Positions 17,808 to 25,802 of a stretch of 64,000 bases of DNA are shown piece by piece (position 1 is the first letter of the stretch; each line of letters begins with the position of its first letter). A program made the position numbers and the translations under genes. This stretch comes from Sphingobium nicotianae (lineage in GTDB: Bacteria > Pseudomonadota > Alphaproteobacteria > Sphingomonadales > Sphingomonadaceae). The DNA lies in assembly GCF_018603885.1 (NCBI RefSeq), contig NZ_JAHGAW010000007.1:131443-195442 (forward strand), given 5' to 3'. Below the pieces are notes generated by a model. That model saw only the letters and a list, made by a program, of their open reading frames with translations. It searched no databases and had not been told where the DNA came from.

Positions 17808-19013
17808 ATGAAGAGACATAGTGGACAAGACCGCTCCCTCACAAGCCGCTGGCGTCCCGCGACGCAGGCGGTGCGTGGCGGCACCTGGCGCTCCGAGCAG
17901 GGCGAGACGAGCGAAGCGCTCTTCCTGACCTCAGGCTATGCTTATGACTCGGCCGAGGAAGTCGCCGCGCGCTTCGCGGGCGAGTCGAAGGGGATGCAAT
18001 ATTCCCGCTTCCAGAACCCGACCGTCCAGATGCTGGAAGAGCGCATCGCGCTGATGGAAGGCGCGGAAGCGTGCAAGGTCCAGGCGACCGGCATGGCGGC
18101 GATGACCAGTGCGCTGCTGTGCATGCTCAACCAGGGCGATCACGTCGTCGCCGGCCGCGCCGCCTTCGGCTCGTGCCGCTGGATCCTCGACAATGTGCTG
18201 AACCGCTTCGGCATCACCCACAGCATTGTCGACGCGCGCGACAATGATCAGTGGAAGGCGGCGATCCAGCTCAACACCAAGGTGTTCTTCTTCGAGACCC
18301 CGGCCAACCCGACGCTCGACGTCGTCGATCTCGCCTATGTCTGCGGCCTTGCCCGCGAGCACGGCATTCTGACGATCGTCGACAACGCCTTCGCCACGCC
18401 AATCCTGCAGCGCCCGATGGATTTCGGCGCGGACATTGTCGCTTACTCCGCCACCAAGCTGATGGACGGGCAGGGCCGCGTCCTCGCCGGCGCCGTCTGC
18501 GGCTCGGACGAGTGGATCAACGGCAAGCTCTCGCCCTTCCAACGCAACACCGGCCCGATCCTCTCCCCGTTCAACGCCTGGGTGGTGCTGAAGGGCCTGG
18601 AGACGCTGGAGCTGCGGGCGTTCAAGCAGTCGGACAATGCGCTCAAGGTCGGCAAGTTCGTCGAGACCCGCGTCGAGCGCGTGTTGCATCCCGGTCTGCC
18701 GAGCCACCCGCAGCATAATCTCGCGATGAGCCAGATGGCCGGTGCGGGGCCGATCTTCTCCTTCATCCTGGAGGACCGCAAGCAGGCGATGGCGATGCTC
18801 AACGCCCTGCAGATCGCCGACATTTCCAACAATATCGGCGACTCGCGCACCCTGCTTTGCCATCCCGCCTCGACCACTCACAACAATATGGGGCCGGAGA
18901 AGCGCGCCGAGGCGGGCGTCGAGGAAGGCATGATCCGCATCAACGTGGGACTGGAAGATCCCGACGACATCATCGACGATCTGGATCAGGCATTGACCGC
19001 CGTGGGCCTTTGA
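17808..19013 (+). CDS. metZ: O-succinylhomoserine sulfhydrylase
   Basis: This 401-residue fold-type-I PLP enzyme of the Cys/Met-metabolism family starts at MKRHSGQDRSLTSRWRPATQ. Features include RGGTWRSEQGETSEALFLTSGY, QYSRFQNPTVQMLEERIALMEG, and the PLP lysine in YSATKLMDGQGR. Sequences with FLTSGY and MDGQGRVLAGAV are typical of MetZ, which makes homocysteine directly from O-succinylhomoserine and sulfide. The window also holds a MetY-type enzyme at 37,445, so two direct-sulfhydrylation enzymes coexist. It diverges from the PMT gene with a gap of only about 37 bp. Confidence 0.9.
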   Translation: MKRHSGQDRSLTSRWRPATQAVRGGTWRSEQGETSEALFLTSGYAYDSAEEVAARFAGESKGMQYSRFQNPTVQMLEERIALMEGAEACKVQATGMAAMTSALLCMLNQGDHVVAGRAAFGSCRWILDNVLNRFGITHSIVDARDNDQWKAAIQLNTKVFFFETPANPTLDVVDLAYVCGLAREHGILTIVDNAFATPILQRPMDFGADIVAYSATKLMDGQGRVLAGAVCGSDEWINGKLSPFQRNTGPILSPFNAWVVLKGLETLELRAFKQSDNALKVGKFVETRVERVLHPGLPSHPQHNLAMSQMAGAGPIFSFILEDRKQAMAMLNALQIADISNNIGDSRTLLCHPASTTHNNMGPEKRAEAGVEEGMIRINVGLEDPDDIIDDLDQALTAVGL

Positions 19014-19015
19014 TG

Positions 19016-19284
19016 AGGGTGTGTCCCGATACCCGACAACGGCCGGGACGGAGCGAAATCTGGCGCACGGCAAGGCGCGAGGAGGGAGCGATGCTTGTTC
19101 ATCGTGACCGACGAGCAACGACGCCGTGCGCCAGATTTCGCCCGCCGCGCAGCGGTTGTGCTCGGCGGTCCGTCGGCTTCGTTCCTTGCTTGCGCGTAGC
19201 ATTTGCTACGCGACTGCGCCGCGCTTCTCGCCGACGGACCGCCGAGCACAATCACGGCCATTGTCGGGTATCGGGACACACCCT
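19016..19284. repeat. Branched inverted-repeat element with 30-bp ends
   Basis: This fills almost the whole 301-bp metZ-apaG gap. The ends, 19016-19045 and 19255-19284, are inverted repeats matching at 29 of 30 positions. Inside lie two further perfect inverted pairs: 19053-19071 with 19123-19141 (19 bp) and 19156-19177 with 19230-19251 (22 bp). The second encloses a small hairpin, CGCGTAGC ATTT GCTACGCG, at 19193-19212. The order A-B-B'-C-(D-D')-C'-A' folds as a three-way junction. No target-site duplication or reading frame of note is seen. It starts three bases after the metZ stop. It may be a MITE-like or structured dispersed repeat. Confidence 0.8.
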
Positions 19285-19314
19285 AAGGTCCGGGCAGGTC
19301 ACAGGACATCGCTC

Positions 19315-19734
19315 ATGTCGAACACGCATCGCATAATGGACGCCTTCTTCCCTTATGCCGAGACGACGCAGCAAATCACCGTGCGCGTCGCGGTGACATT
19401 CCATGCCGAGAAGTCGGACCCGGAAATGGGCCAGTGGTTCTGGTGCTACCATATCCGGATCGAGAATGGCGGCCGCACGCCGGTGCAGCTCCTAACGCGC
19501 CGCTGGACGATCGCGGACGGGCGCGGCGCGCTCTTCCAGCGCGAGGGCAGGGGCGTCGTCGGCGAGGAGCCGGTGATCCAGCCCGGCGAGGCCTATGACT
19601 ATGTCTCCGGCTGCCCGCTCGCCACGCCGACCGGCTGGATGGAAGGCAGTTACGCGATGATCGAGGGCGGCGGCGGCATGCTCGACGTGCGCATCCCGCG
19701 CTTCCCCCTGCTGGCGCCGGCGGTCTCGAATTGA
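19315..19734 (+). CDS. apaG: ApaG domain protein
   Basis: The 139-residue protein starts at MSNTHRIMDAFFPY after an AGGAC site nine bases upstream; a second ATG at 19336 is possible. It has the ApaG fibronectin-type fold: FWCYHIRIENGGRTPVQLLTRRWTIADGRG, then VVGEEPVIQPGEAYDYVSGCPL and MEGSYAMIEGGGGMLDVRIPRFPL. ApaG is linked to divalent cation efflux phenotypes in enterobacteria, and its biochemical role is still poorly defined. The LysR gene starts inside its stop codon, so they form an operon. Confidence 0.93.
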   Translation: MSNTHRIMDAFFPYAETTQQITVRVAVTFHAEKSDPEMGQWFWCYHIRIENGGRTPVQLLTRRWTIADGRGALFQREGRGVVGEEPVIQPGEAYDYVSGCPLATPTGWMEGSYAMIEGGGGMLDVRIPRFPLLAPAVSN

Positions 19735-20525
19735 AGCGCACCCATCTCCCGTTGAACGGCCTGCGCGTATTCGACGCGGCGGCGCGTCACCTGAGCTTCA
19801 CCCGCGCGGCTGATGAGCTGGCGGTGACCCCGGCCGCCGTCGGCCAGCAGATCCGCGCGCTGGAGGACATGCTCGGCGTCGTCCTCTTCCGCCGCACCCC
19901 ACGCGGCCTCGAGCTGACGCCGGAGGCCGAGGCGGGCCTCCCCGCGCTGCGCAGCGCGTTCCTGGAACTGGAAGAGTCGGTCCGCGCCATGCAGTCGGGC
20001 CAGAGCTCGCAGCATCTGACCATCGCCGCGCCGCGCGATTTCACCGCCAAATGGCTGAATGCGCGCCTCGCGAGCTATGCCGCCGTCGAGCCCGACCTGC
20101 ATTTCCTGCTCGTCGCAGCCGACGAGGCGCTCGACTTTACCGAGGCCAATCTCGATGTCGCCATTCGCCTTGCCGATGGCCCCGGCGAGCATGAAGGCAT
20201 CAAGCTGGGCGAAGGGCGTTTCGTCACGGTGAGCGCGCCGGACGGCAGGGGTGTCGACGCGCCGATCGCCTGGCCCGGCTGCCCGGGCGAGGACGGCAAG
20301 GCGATCATGCGGGTTGCCGATGCGGGCCTCGCCATCGACGCGGCGGCGAGCGGCTTCGGCCGCGCCTGCGTGCCCGAGCTGCTGGTCCGCGCCGACATCG
20401 ACGCGGGTCGCGTCGCGATGGTCGGCGAACCGCGCGAGGGCACCGGCTACTGGCTGATCGCGCCGCTGCCGCAATGGCGGCAGAAGAAGGTCCGGGCGCT
20501 GGTGACGGCGCTCACCGGGGATTGA
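19731..20525 (+). CDS. LysR-family transcriptional regulator (GcvA-like)
   Basis: The start is taken as TTG at 19731, overlapping the apaG stop as TTGA, because the N-terminus MKRTHLPLNGLRVFDAAARH then matches LysR proteins exactly. Residues 6-65 form the winged helix-turn-helix (HLSFTRAADELAVTPAAVGQQIRALEDMLGVVLFRR), and the remainder is a type 2 periplasmic-binding-like effector domain. The PLNGLRVFDAAARHLSFTRAA pattern groups it with GcvA-type regulators. At 264 residues it is some 30 shorter than usual, the shortening lying in the effector domain. The target genes are unknown. Confidence 0.88.
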   Translation: MKRTHLPLNGLRVFDAAARHLSFTRAADELAVTPAAVGQQIRALEDMLGVVLFRRTPRGLELTPEAEAGLPALRSAFLELEESVRAMQSGQSSQHLTIAAPRDFTAKWLNARLASYAAVEPDLHFLLVAADEALDFTEANLDVAIRLADGPGEHEGIKLGEGRFVTVSAPDGRGVDAPIAWPGCPGEDGKAIMRVADAGLAIDAAASGFGRACVPELLVRADIDAGRVAMVGEPREGTGYWLIAPLPQWRQKKVRALVTALTGD

Positions 20526-20588
20526 GACGCTTTCTCAAATAAATTGCGATCGCCGTCATCCAATGCGCCGTTCGGGCGTTGGGAAGAT

Positions 20589-21029
20589 ATGGCGGGCGAA
20601 CAGGAAAAGGCGGCGGTCAAGGCGCAGGTCAAGCTTGCGCGCAGCGCCGGCAAGCTTGAAGAGAGCGCGGCGGTCCAGACCGACAGCGCGGATCGGCGGA
20701 CCGAACTCGCGGCGGATCGAACGATCCTCGCAGCGGAGCGAACCTATGCGGCCTGGGTGCGCACCGGCCTTGCGGCGCTGGCCTCGGGCGTCGGCGCGCG
20801 CACGTTGCTCGATGGCGTGGTGACGCCCTGGCTGATCCTGTCGACCGGCAGCCTGCTCATCCTGTTCGGCGGATTTTGCTTCGTCGCCGCCATCTGGCGG
20901 CAGATGATCCGTGTCGCGCCGCCCCGACCGGACACGCCCCGGCTCCCGTCCGTGCTGCTCGTCGCCATCAACGGCTTCCTGATGCTGGTCTGTCTGGCCG
21001 CGCTGGTCGGTATCTGGACGGCCCGATGA
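20589..21029 (+). CDS. DUF202 (YidH-like) inner-membrane protein
   Basis: The 146-residue protein starts at MAGEQEKAAVKAQ with GGGAAG just upstream. A charged, helical N-terminus is followed by RRTELAADRTILAAERTYAAWVRTGLAALASGVGA, the DUF202 signature (TxLAxERTxLAWxRTxLA), and then two more hydrophobic helices (about 85-110 and 122-143). DUF202 proteins are three-helix membrane proteins of unknown function. Its stop overlaps the ATG of the following transporter gene (ATGA), so the pair is probably translationally coupled. Confidence 0.88.
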   Translation: MAGEQEKAAVKAQVKLARSAGKLEESAAVQTDSADRRTELAADRTILAAERTYAAWVRTGLAALASGVGARTLLDGVVTPWLILSTGSLLILFGGFCFVAAIWRQMIRVAPPRPDTPRLPSVLLVAINGFLMLVCLAALVGIWTAR

Positions 21030-22801
21030 CGACGCCGCAATGGCTTTCGATCGGCACTTTGATCGGCATGATGGCGCTCTTTCTGTGGGGGCGCTTCCGC
21101 TATGACGTGACAGCCGTGATCGCGCTGCTGGCAGCGGTGGCGATCGGGATCGTCAAGCCCAAGGATGCCTTCAGCGGCTTTTCGGATGATATCGTCATCA
21201 TTGTCGGCTCAGCGCTGGTCATGTCGGCCGCAGTGCAGCGTTCCGGCGTAATCGAACTGGCGCTCGGCTTCGTGGGGCGTCGCGTACGGCGCGTGCGGTC
21301 GCAGTTGCTGCTGCTGACCGCGTCGGTCGGCATCGCCTCGGGGCTCGTCAAGAATGTGGGGGCGCTGGCCATGTTGATGCCGGCGGCCGTCCAGATGGCA
21401 AAGAAGAATAGTGCCAGCCCGTCCGTCTTCCTGATGCCGATGTCATTCGCATCGCTGCTCGGCGGGCTCATGACCTTGGTCGGGACATCGCCCAATATCA
21501 TCGTCAGCCGCGTGCGCGAGCGGATGACCGGCGAGCCGTTCGGCATGTTCGATTATTTCCCGACCGGCTTTGGCCTTCTGATCGTCGGCCTCGTCTTCCT
21601 GCGCTTCGGCTATCGGTTGCTGCCGCGCAGCCGCCGCGCCGCGCCCACGATGGGAGAGGCGCTGAACATCGGCGGCTATTCGACGGAAGTCACCATATCC
21701 GAGGGATCGCCGGCAATCGGCGAACGCATCGGCACCTTCCAGCGGCGGCACGAAGGCGAAGTGACGATCGCGAGCCTGCTGCGCGGAGGCAAGCGTCGTT
21801 CGACCCACGCCAATGCCATTCTGCACGAAGGCGACCTGCTGATCCTGAACGGCGAGCCCGATGCGCTGGAGCGCGTCATCGCCATCGACAAGCTCGCGCT
21901 GGAAGGCACGCAGCGCACGGTGCCGGAAGGGCGCGAACGGGACGAGATCGGTGTGATCGAGGCCGTGATCGGGGCCGATTCCGTCCTGATCGGCCAGACC
22001 GCCGTGGCGCTGCTCCTGCAGGAGCGTTACGGCGTCAATCTCATCGCCGTGTCGCGTCAGGGCAAGAACCTGACGCGCACCCTCGGCCGGACGCCGCTGC
22101 AGCAGGGGGATGTGATCGTGCTGCAAGGCCCGGCCAGCCTCTTGCCCGAACGTCTGGCCGAGCTGGGCGCCTTGCCTCTGGCGGAGCGCGCGATCCGGCT
22201 CGGCCGCAGCAAGCGCGGCTGGCTGCCGGTCGTCATCCTCGCGGCTGCGATGATCGCCACTGCGACCGGTACGGTGCCGGTGGCGATCGCTTTCTTCGCG
22301 GCGGCCGGCCTGATGGTGATCACCGGCGCGCTGCCGGTCGGGGAGGCCTATGAGGCGATCGAATGGCCGATCCTGATCATGCTGGGCGCGCTCATCCCGG
22401 TCAGCGACTCCCTGCGCACGACCGGCGCGTCCGATCTGATCGCGACCGGCCTTGCCCAAGCCGCGGCGGTGCTGCCGCCCTGGGGCGCCGTCGCCATGAT
22501 CCTGATCGCCGCAATGGCCGTGACGCCGTTTCTCAACAATGCAGCGACCGTGCTCGTCATGGCGCCCATCGCCGGCGTGTTCGCGCATGATCTCGGCTAT
22601 CGGCCTGAAGCCTTTCTCATCGCCACTGCAATAGGTGCCGGCTGCGATTTCCTGACGCCCATCGGCCACCAGTGCAACACGCTGGTGCTGGGGCCGGGCG
22701 GATATAAATTCAGCGATTATGCCCGGCTCGGCGCGCCGCTCTCGCTGCTCGTCGTGCTGGTCGGCACGCCGCTGGTGATCTGGACCTGGCCGCTCCACTG
22801 A
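21026..22801 (+). CDS. SLC13/CitT-superfamily transporter with central RCK_C (TrkA_C) domains
   Basis: This 591-residue inner-membrane protein has an N-terminal block of helices (to about residue 200), a central soluble part (about 205-385) containing two TrkA_C-like modules (GSPAIGERIGTFQRRHEGEVTI; DSVLIGQTAVALLLQERYGV), and a C-terminal helix block. The duplicated transport motifs LLGGLMTLVGTSPNIIVSR and FLNNAATVLVMAP are those of sodium-coupled or ion transporters of the divalent anion superfamily. Proteins of this layout are annotated as SLC13 family permeases; the substrate (sulfate or dicarboxylate) is not evident. It is coupled to the DUF202 gene by a four-base overlap. Confidence 0.9.
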   Translation: MTTPQWLSIGTLIGMMALFLWGRFRYDVTAVIALLAAVAIGIVKPKDAFSGFSDDIVIIVGSALVMSAAVQRSGVIELALGFVGRRVRRVRSQLLLLTASVGIASGLVKNVGALAMLMPAAVQMAKKNSASPSVFLMPMSFASLLGGLMTLVGTSPNIIVSRVRERMTGEPFGMFDYFPTGFGLLIVGLVFLRFGYRLLPRSRRAAPTMGEALNIGGYSTEVTISEGSPAIGERIGTFQRRHEGEVTIASLLRGGKRRSTHANAILHEGDLLILNGEPDALERVIAIDKLALEGTQRTVPEGRERDEIGVIEAVIGADSVLIGQTAVALLLQERYGVNLIAVSRQGKNLTRTLGRTPLQQGDVIVLQGPASLLPERLAELGALPLAERAIRLGRSKRGWLPVVILAAAMIATATGTVPVAIAFFAAAGLMVITGALPVGEAYEAIEWPILIMLGALIPVSDSLRTTGASDLIATGLAQAAAVLPPWGAVAMILIAAMAVTPFLNNAATVLVMAPIAGVFAHDLGYRPEAFLIATAIGAGCDFLTPIGHQCNTLVLGPGGYKFSDYARLGAPLSLLVVLVGTPLVIWTWPLH

Positions 22802-22812
22802 GCGACCATGCG

Positions 22813-23268
22813 TCAGCCGTTCAGGAAGGCGGCGAGCTTGTCGAGCGACGAGGTCATGCCGGCTTGATGGTCCGCCGGATCGATGCCGGGCGGCACATCC
22901 TCGGCCGCTACTGAGACCAGAGTGCCGCCGGCCGCCGGAGCAAAGGTCCAGCGCATCGTCATCGTGCCGGCAAAGGCGGGATCGGCTGAGGCGAAGGTGA
23001 ACCGCCAGACGATCCGTTCGTTGAGGGTCAGCTCGACAAATTGTCCCTCGATCGTGTCGCTGTCTTCCGTGGTCTTGCCCGCCGCCTTCTCGAAGACCAA
23101 CGTCATGCGAAACGCGCCGCCAGGGTGCGGTTCGAAGCCATGCATGATGCCGCGCGCGCCCTCGGGCGGAAGCCAGCGTATGACTGCCGCCTTGTCGAGG
23201 AAGGCCGCATAGGTGCGCGGGGGCGGCACCTTGACGAGCCGTTCGGCGCGATCAACCCGGCCGGGCAT
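22813..23268 (-). CDS. SRPBCC / AHSA1-family protein
   Basis: This 151-residue protein begins MPGRVDRAERLVKVPPPRTYAAFLD (ATG at 23268; a GTG one codon earlier is also possible). It matches the Aha1/START-like (SRPBCC) family: VKVPPPRTYAAFLDKAAVIRWLPP at the N-terminus, RMTLVFEKAAGK, then VELTLNERIVWRFTF and GTLVSVAAEDVPPGI, ending in DHQAGMTSSLDKLAAFL. Members bind hydrophobic ligands; the specific role is unknown. It converges on the SLC13 gene with an 11-bp gap. Confidence 0.88.
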   Translation of the reverse strand: MPGRVDRAERLVKVPPPRTYAAFLDKAAVIRWLPPEGARGIMHGFEPHPGGAFRMTLVFEKAAGKTTEDSDTIEGQFVELTLNERIVWRFTFASADPAFAGTMTMRWTFAPAAGGTLVSVAAEDVPPGIDPADHQAGMTSSLDKLAAFLNG

Positions 23269-23400
23269 CACTCGTCCCGCGCACGGACGTCGTGGCGGAA
23301 TGCCAGCCCGACATTTGTCGCCGTCGCGTGATTTGGCATCGAGAGGAATTGCCTTTCAACTGGCCCAGGGCGAACGGACCAGTTTATCGAAATTCGGGCG

Positions 23401-24285
23401 CTAGAGCTGCTTCAGCCCCAGCAGGTCGCGCGATTCCGCCGGCGACATCGGCTCGTAGCCGAGCTCGCTCATGATGCGTACCTGGCGCTCGATGAGCTGC
23501 AGGTTGGTCGCCTTCTGCCCACGCGCATAATAATGATTGTCCTCCAGGCCGACACGGACATGGCCGCCCATCAGCAGCGCCTGCGTGGTCGCGGGCAACT
23601 GCGCCGGGCCGATGCCCGAAATGCACCAGATCGACTGGGGCGGCAGGCACTTCACCATGAAATTGAGGATGTCCATGCTGTAGGGCATGGCGCCCTGGAA
23701 GCCCTTCTCGCCGCCCAGCACGATGTTGATGTAGTAAGGCGGCTTGTCGTAGCCCTTCTCGATGAGGCGCGTGACGTCCTGCAGGATGTGATCGGGCGAG
23801 AAGACTTCCCACTCGGGCTTGATCCCCTTGTCGATCATCGTCTTGACCAGTTCCTCGCAGCGCGTCGGCGGGGTGAGCACCAGCACGTCGTGTCCGGCCA
23901 TCGTGTCGACCACGGTCACGCCATCGAAGGTGCACATCTCCGCACCGCCGTCGGTGCCCTTCAGACGCTCCTCGAAATTATTCTCGAACCGGCCGTCCGC
24001 GCGCGGCTCCAGCATGTCGCCGGTATTGCCGCCGCCGGTCGAGTTGTTGGTGATGATGTCGCAGCCGGCGCGGATGCGCTCGTTGATGTCGCGATAGATG
24101 GCGGCGTTGCAGGTCGCCTGGTCGTCCGGGCGGCGGGCGTGGATCGCGGCGATCGCGGCGCCGGCCTTGGCGCAGGCGATGACGTCGCGCGCGATTTCGT
24201 CGGGCTGGGTCGGGAGAGCCGGGTTGGCGGACTTCATCGAGGTGCCCCCGGTCGGGGCGATGGTGACCATGCGGCGGTTGCTCAT
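23401..24285 (-). CDS. BKACE-family (3-keto-5-aminohexanoate cleavage type) enzyme
   Basis: This 294-residue protein starts at MSNRRMVTIAPTGGTSM with AGGAGAG directly upstream; a longer frame would include the palindromic repeat. It is a beta-keto acid cleavage enzyme: a Zn-dependent TIM barrel condensing a beta-keto acid with acetyl-CoA. Motifs include the metal-binding His in AAIHARRPDDQATC, ITNNSTGGG, and C-terminal GGHVRVGLEDNHYYARGQKATN. The family has several substrate specificities (keto-aminohexanoate, dehydrocarnitine, beta-ketoadipate), which need residue-level comparison. No catabolic partners lie next to it. Confidence 0.88.
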   Translation of the reverse strand: MSNRRMVTIAPTGGTSMKSANPALPTQPDEIARDVIACAKAGAAIAAIHARRPDDQATCNAAIYRDINERIRAGCDIITNNSTGGGNTGDMLEPRADGRFENNFEERLKGTDGGAEMCTFDGVTVVDTMAGHDVLVLTPPTRCEELVKTMIDKGIKPEWEVFSPDHILQDVTRLIEKGYDKPPYYINIVLGGEKGFQGAMPYSMDILNFMVKCLPPQSIWCISGIGPAQLPATTQALLMGGHVRVGLEDNHYYARGQKATNLQLIERQVRIMSELGYEPMSPAESRDLLGLKQL

Positions 24286-24374
24286 GTCTCTCTCCTGCAA
24301 TTGGCGCGATCTCGTGCGCCTGCTGCCCAATCGGGGGGGCAGGGTCAAGCCATTGAGGACGAACGTTCCAAATT

Positions 24375-24471
24375 CACCCCTCCCTTTCAAGGGAGGGGTA
24401 GGGGGTGGGTGTCGCGAAGCGATCTGAAACGTTGCAGCCCCACCCCAACCCCTCCCCTGAAGGGGAGGGGC
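24375..24471. repeat. Inverted doublet of CCCCTCCC-type palindromes
   Basis: Two hairpins, 24377-24398 (CCCCTCCC TTTCAA GGGAGGGG) and 24449-24470 (CCCCTCCCC TGAA GGGGAGGGG), occupy the gap between the BKACE gene leader and the era end. The flanking GGGGGTGGGTG and CCCCACCCCAACC segments are also complementary, so the whole forms a larger stem. Related single copies lie at 29,076 and 40,523. It may also act as a terminator for era, though it lacks a T-tract. Confidence 0.75.
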
Positions 24472-24482
24472 TAAAGAGGCGG

Positions 24483-25394
24483 TCACTCCACCCAATCCAG
24501 CCCGATGTCGCGATAGACCTGCCGGTCCTCGTCCCAGCCTTCCTTCACCTTGACGTGGAGATAGAGGTGCACCTTCACGCCGAGCAGCGCGCTGAGCTCC
24601 GCGCGCGCCTTGGAGCCGATCTCCTTGAGGCGCTGGCCGCCTTTGCCCAGGATGATGCCGCGCTGCGTCGGCCGGGCGACAAGGATCTGCTGGTGGATCT
24701 CGACCGATCCGTCCCCGCGTTCCTTATATTGCTCGGTCTCCACCGCGCTCTGATAGGGCAATTCCTCGTGGAGCTGGTGATAGAGCTGCTCGCGCGTGAT
24801 CTCGGCGGCCAGCAGCCGGTCGGTGGCATCGGAGACCTGATCGGCCGGGAAATGCCACGGGCCTTCGGGCATGGCCTTCGCCATCGCCGCCTTGAGTTCC
24901 GGCAGCCCATCACCCGTGCTCGCGCTGACGTAGAAAGTCTCGGCGAAGGCGACGCGCTCGTGCAGTTTCTGCGTCAGAGTCAGCAGCTTCTCCTTGGCGG
25001 CGATGTCGACCTTGTTGAGGATCAACCACTTCACCTCGCGGCGATTGGCCAGCCCGTCGAGGATCGGATCCATCTTCGGCCCCAATCCCGCGCGCCCGTC
25101 CACCACCAGCGCGATGAGGTCCGCGTCCTGCGTCCCGCCCCAGGCCGATTGCACCATCGCCCGGTCGAGCCGTCGCCCCGGCGCGAAGATGCCGGGCGTG
25201 TCGACCAGCACGAGCTGCGTGTCGCCCTCCAGCGCCACGCCCATCACGCGCACCCGTGTCGTTTGCGCCTTCGGGCTGGTGATCGCCACCTTCTGCCCGA
25301 CCAGCGCATTGACCAATGTCGACTTGCCCGCATTCGGGGCGCCGACGACGGCGATGATGCCGCAACGTTGCGTGGAGATTCCTTCGATAACCAA
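24483..25394 (-). CDS. era: GTPase Era
   Basis: This 303-residue essential GTPase acts in 16S rRNA maturation and 30S assembly. G1 is GAPNAGKST, G2 in KAQTTRVRV, G3 DTPGIF, G4 NKVD, G5 SAST; the C-terminal KH domain has TQRGIILGKGGQRLKEIGSKAR. The start is unusual: TTG at 25394, preceded immediately by an in-frame TAG, with no ATG or GTG before the P-loop. GGAG at 25402-25405 lies seven bases upstream, and three of its four bases are the tip of the GIY-YIG cassette inverted repeat. It belongs to the lepB-rnc-era operon, separated from rnc by that cassette. Confidence 0.97.
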   Translation of the reverse strand: MVIEGISTQRCGIIAVVGAPNAGKSTLVNALVGQKVAITSPKAQTTRVRVMGVALEGDTQLVLVDTPGIFAPGRRLDRAMVQSAWGGTQDADLIALVVDGRAGLGPKMDPILDGLANRREVKWLILNKVDIAAKEKLLTLTQKLHERVAFAETFYVSASTGDGLPELKAAMAKAMPEGPWHFPADQVSDATDRLLAAEITREQLYHQLHEELPYQSAVETEQYKERGDGSVEIHQQILVARPTQRGIILGKGGQRLKEIGSKARAELSALLGVKVHLYLHVKVKEGWDEDRQVYRDIGLDWVE

Positions 25395-25402
25395 CTAATA
25401 AC

Positions 25403-25770
25403 TCCGTTCGCCCTGAGCTTGTCGAAGGGCTCTACTTCTCTTGCTTCTTTTTCGCGAGCGCCGATATCAATGCCCAGTCACCTCGGATTAGCGCCAGCTT
25501 CTTCGCGCGGCTCCATCCCTTAAGTTTGCGTTCTGCCTCGAGCGCTTCGGCCCGCGTGCCAAATTCCTGCGACCAGACCAGCTTGACCGGCAGGCGTGTC
25601 GCAGTGTGGGCGCTGGCAACGCCTTGGTCATGCTGTGCAATCCGCTGATCGAGCGCGTCCGTGTGCCCGACATAGAAGCTGCGGTCCGCGCAGTGGAGCA
25701 TGTAGGTCCAAAAGGGCATCGCCGAATTAAAGAACAAGGAGAGCCCTTCGACAAGCTCAGGGCGAACGGA
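25403..25770 (-). mobile_element. 368-bp GIY-YIG cassette bounded by perfect 30-bp inverted repeats
   Basis: Positions 25403-25432 and 25741-25770 are exact reverse complements over 30 bp. Each contains the repeat core TTCGCCCTGAGCTTGTCGAA found without a gene at 38,756-38,840 and 47,865-47,953. Between them is one gene, a 95-residue GIY-YIG nuclease, whose stop codon begins on the last base of one repeat and whose ATG lies 21 bp inside the other. The unit splits rnc from era; without it the two would be about 40 bp apart. No target duplication is visible (flanks ATAAC and TGATG). That it moves is inference from structure. Confidence 0.65.
25432..25719 (-). CDS. GIY-YIG nuclease family protein (UPF0213/YhbQ-like)
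   Basis: This 95-residue protein starts at MPFWTYMLHCADRSFYVGHT. It is a minimal GIY-YIG endonuclease domain: the GIY motif appears as TYM (5-7), YIG as YVG (16-18), then the catalytic-type Arg26 in LDQRIAQH, H30, and the Glu in AEALEAERKLKGWSRAKK (E63), ending in a Lys-rich tail. Stand-alone proteins of this type are of uncertain function; structure-specific nicking is known for other members of the superfamily. It has no extra DNA-binding domain. It is the only gene inside a perfect inverted repeat. Translation may be coupled to rnc transcription. Confidence 0.9.
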   Translation of the reverse strand: MPFWTYMLHCADRSFYVGHTDALDQRIAQHDQGVASAHTATRLPVKLVWSQEFGTRAEALEAERKLKGWSRAKKLALIRGDWALISALAKKKQEK

Positions 25771-25802
25771 TGATGAGAGAAGGGGGGTGAGGAAACGCGG
25801 CG

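Noticed and set aside
19016-19284. Interpretation of the metZ-apaG element as a simple Rho-independent terminator
   Set aside because: It has several long stems without a T-tract and is much larger than a terminator; it was recorded as a structured repeat instead.
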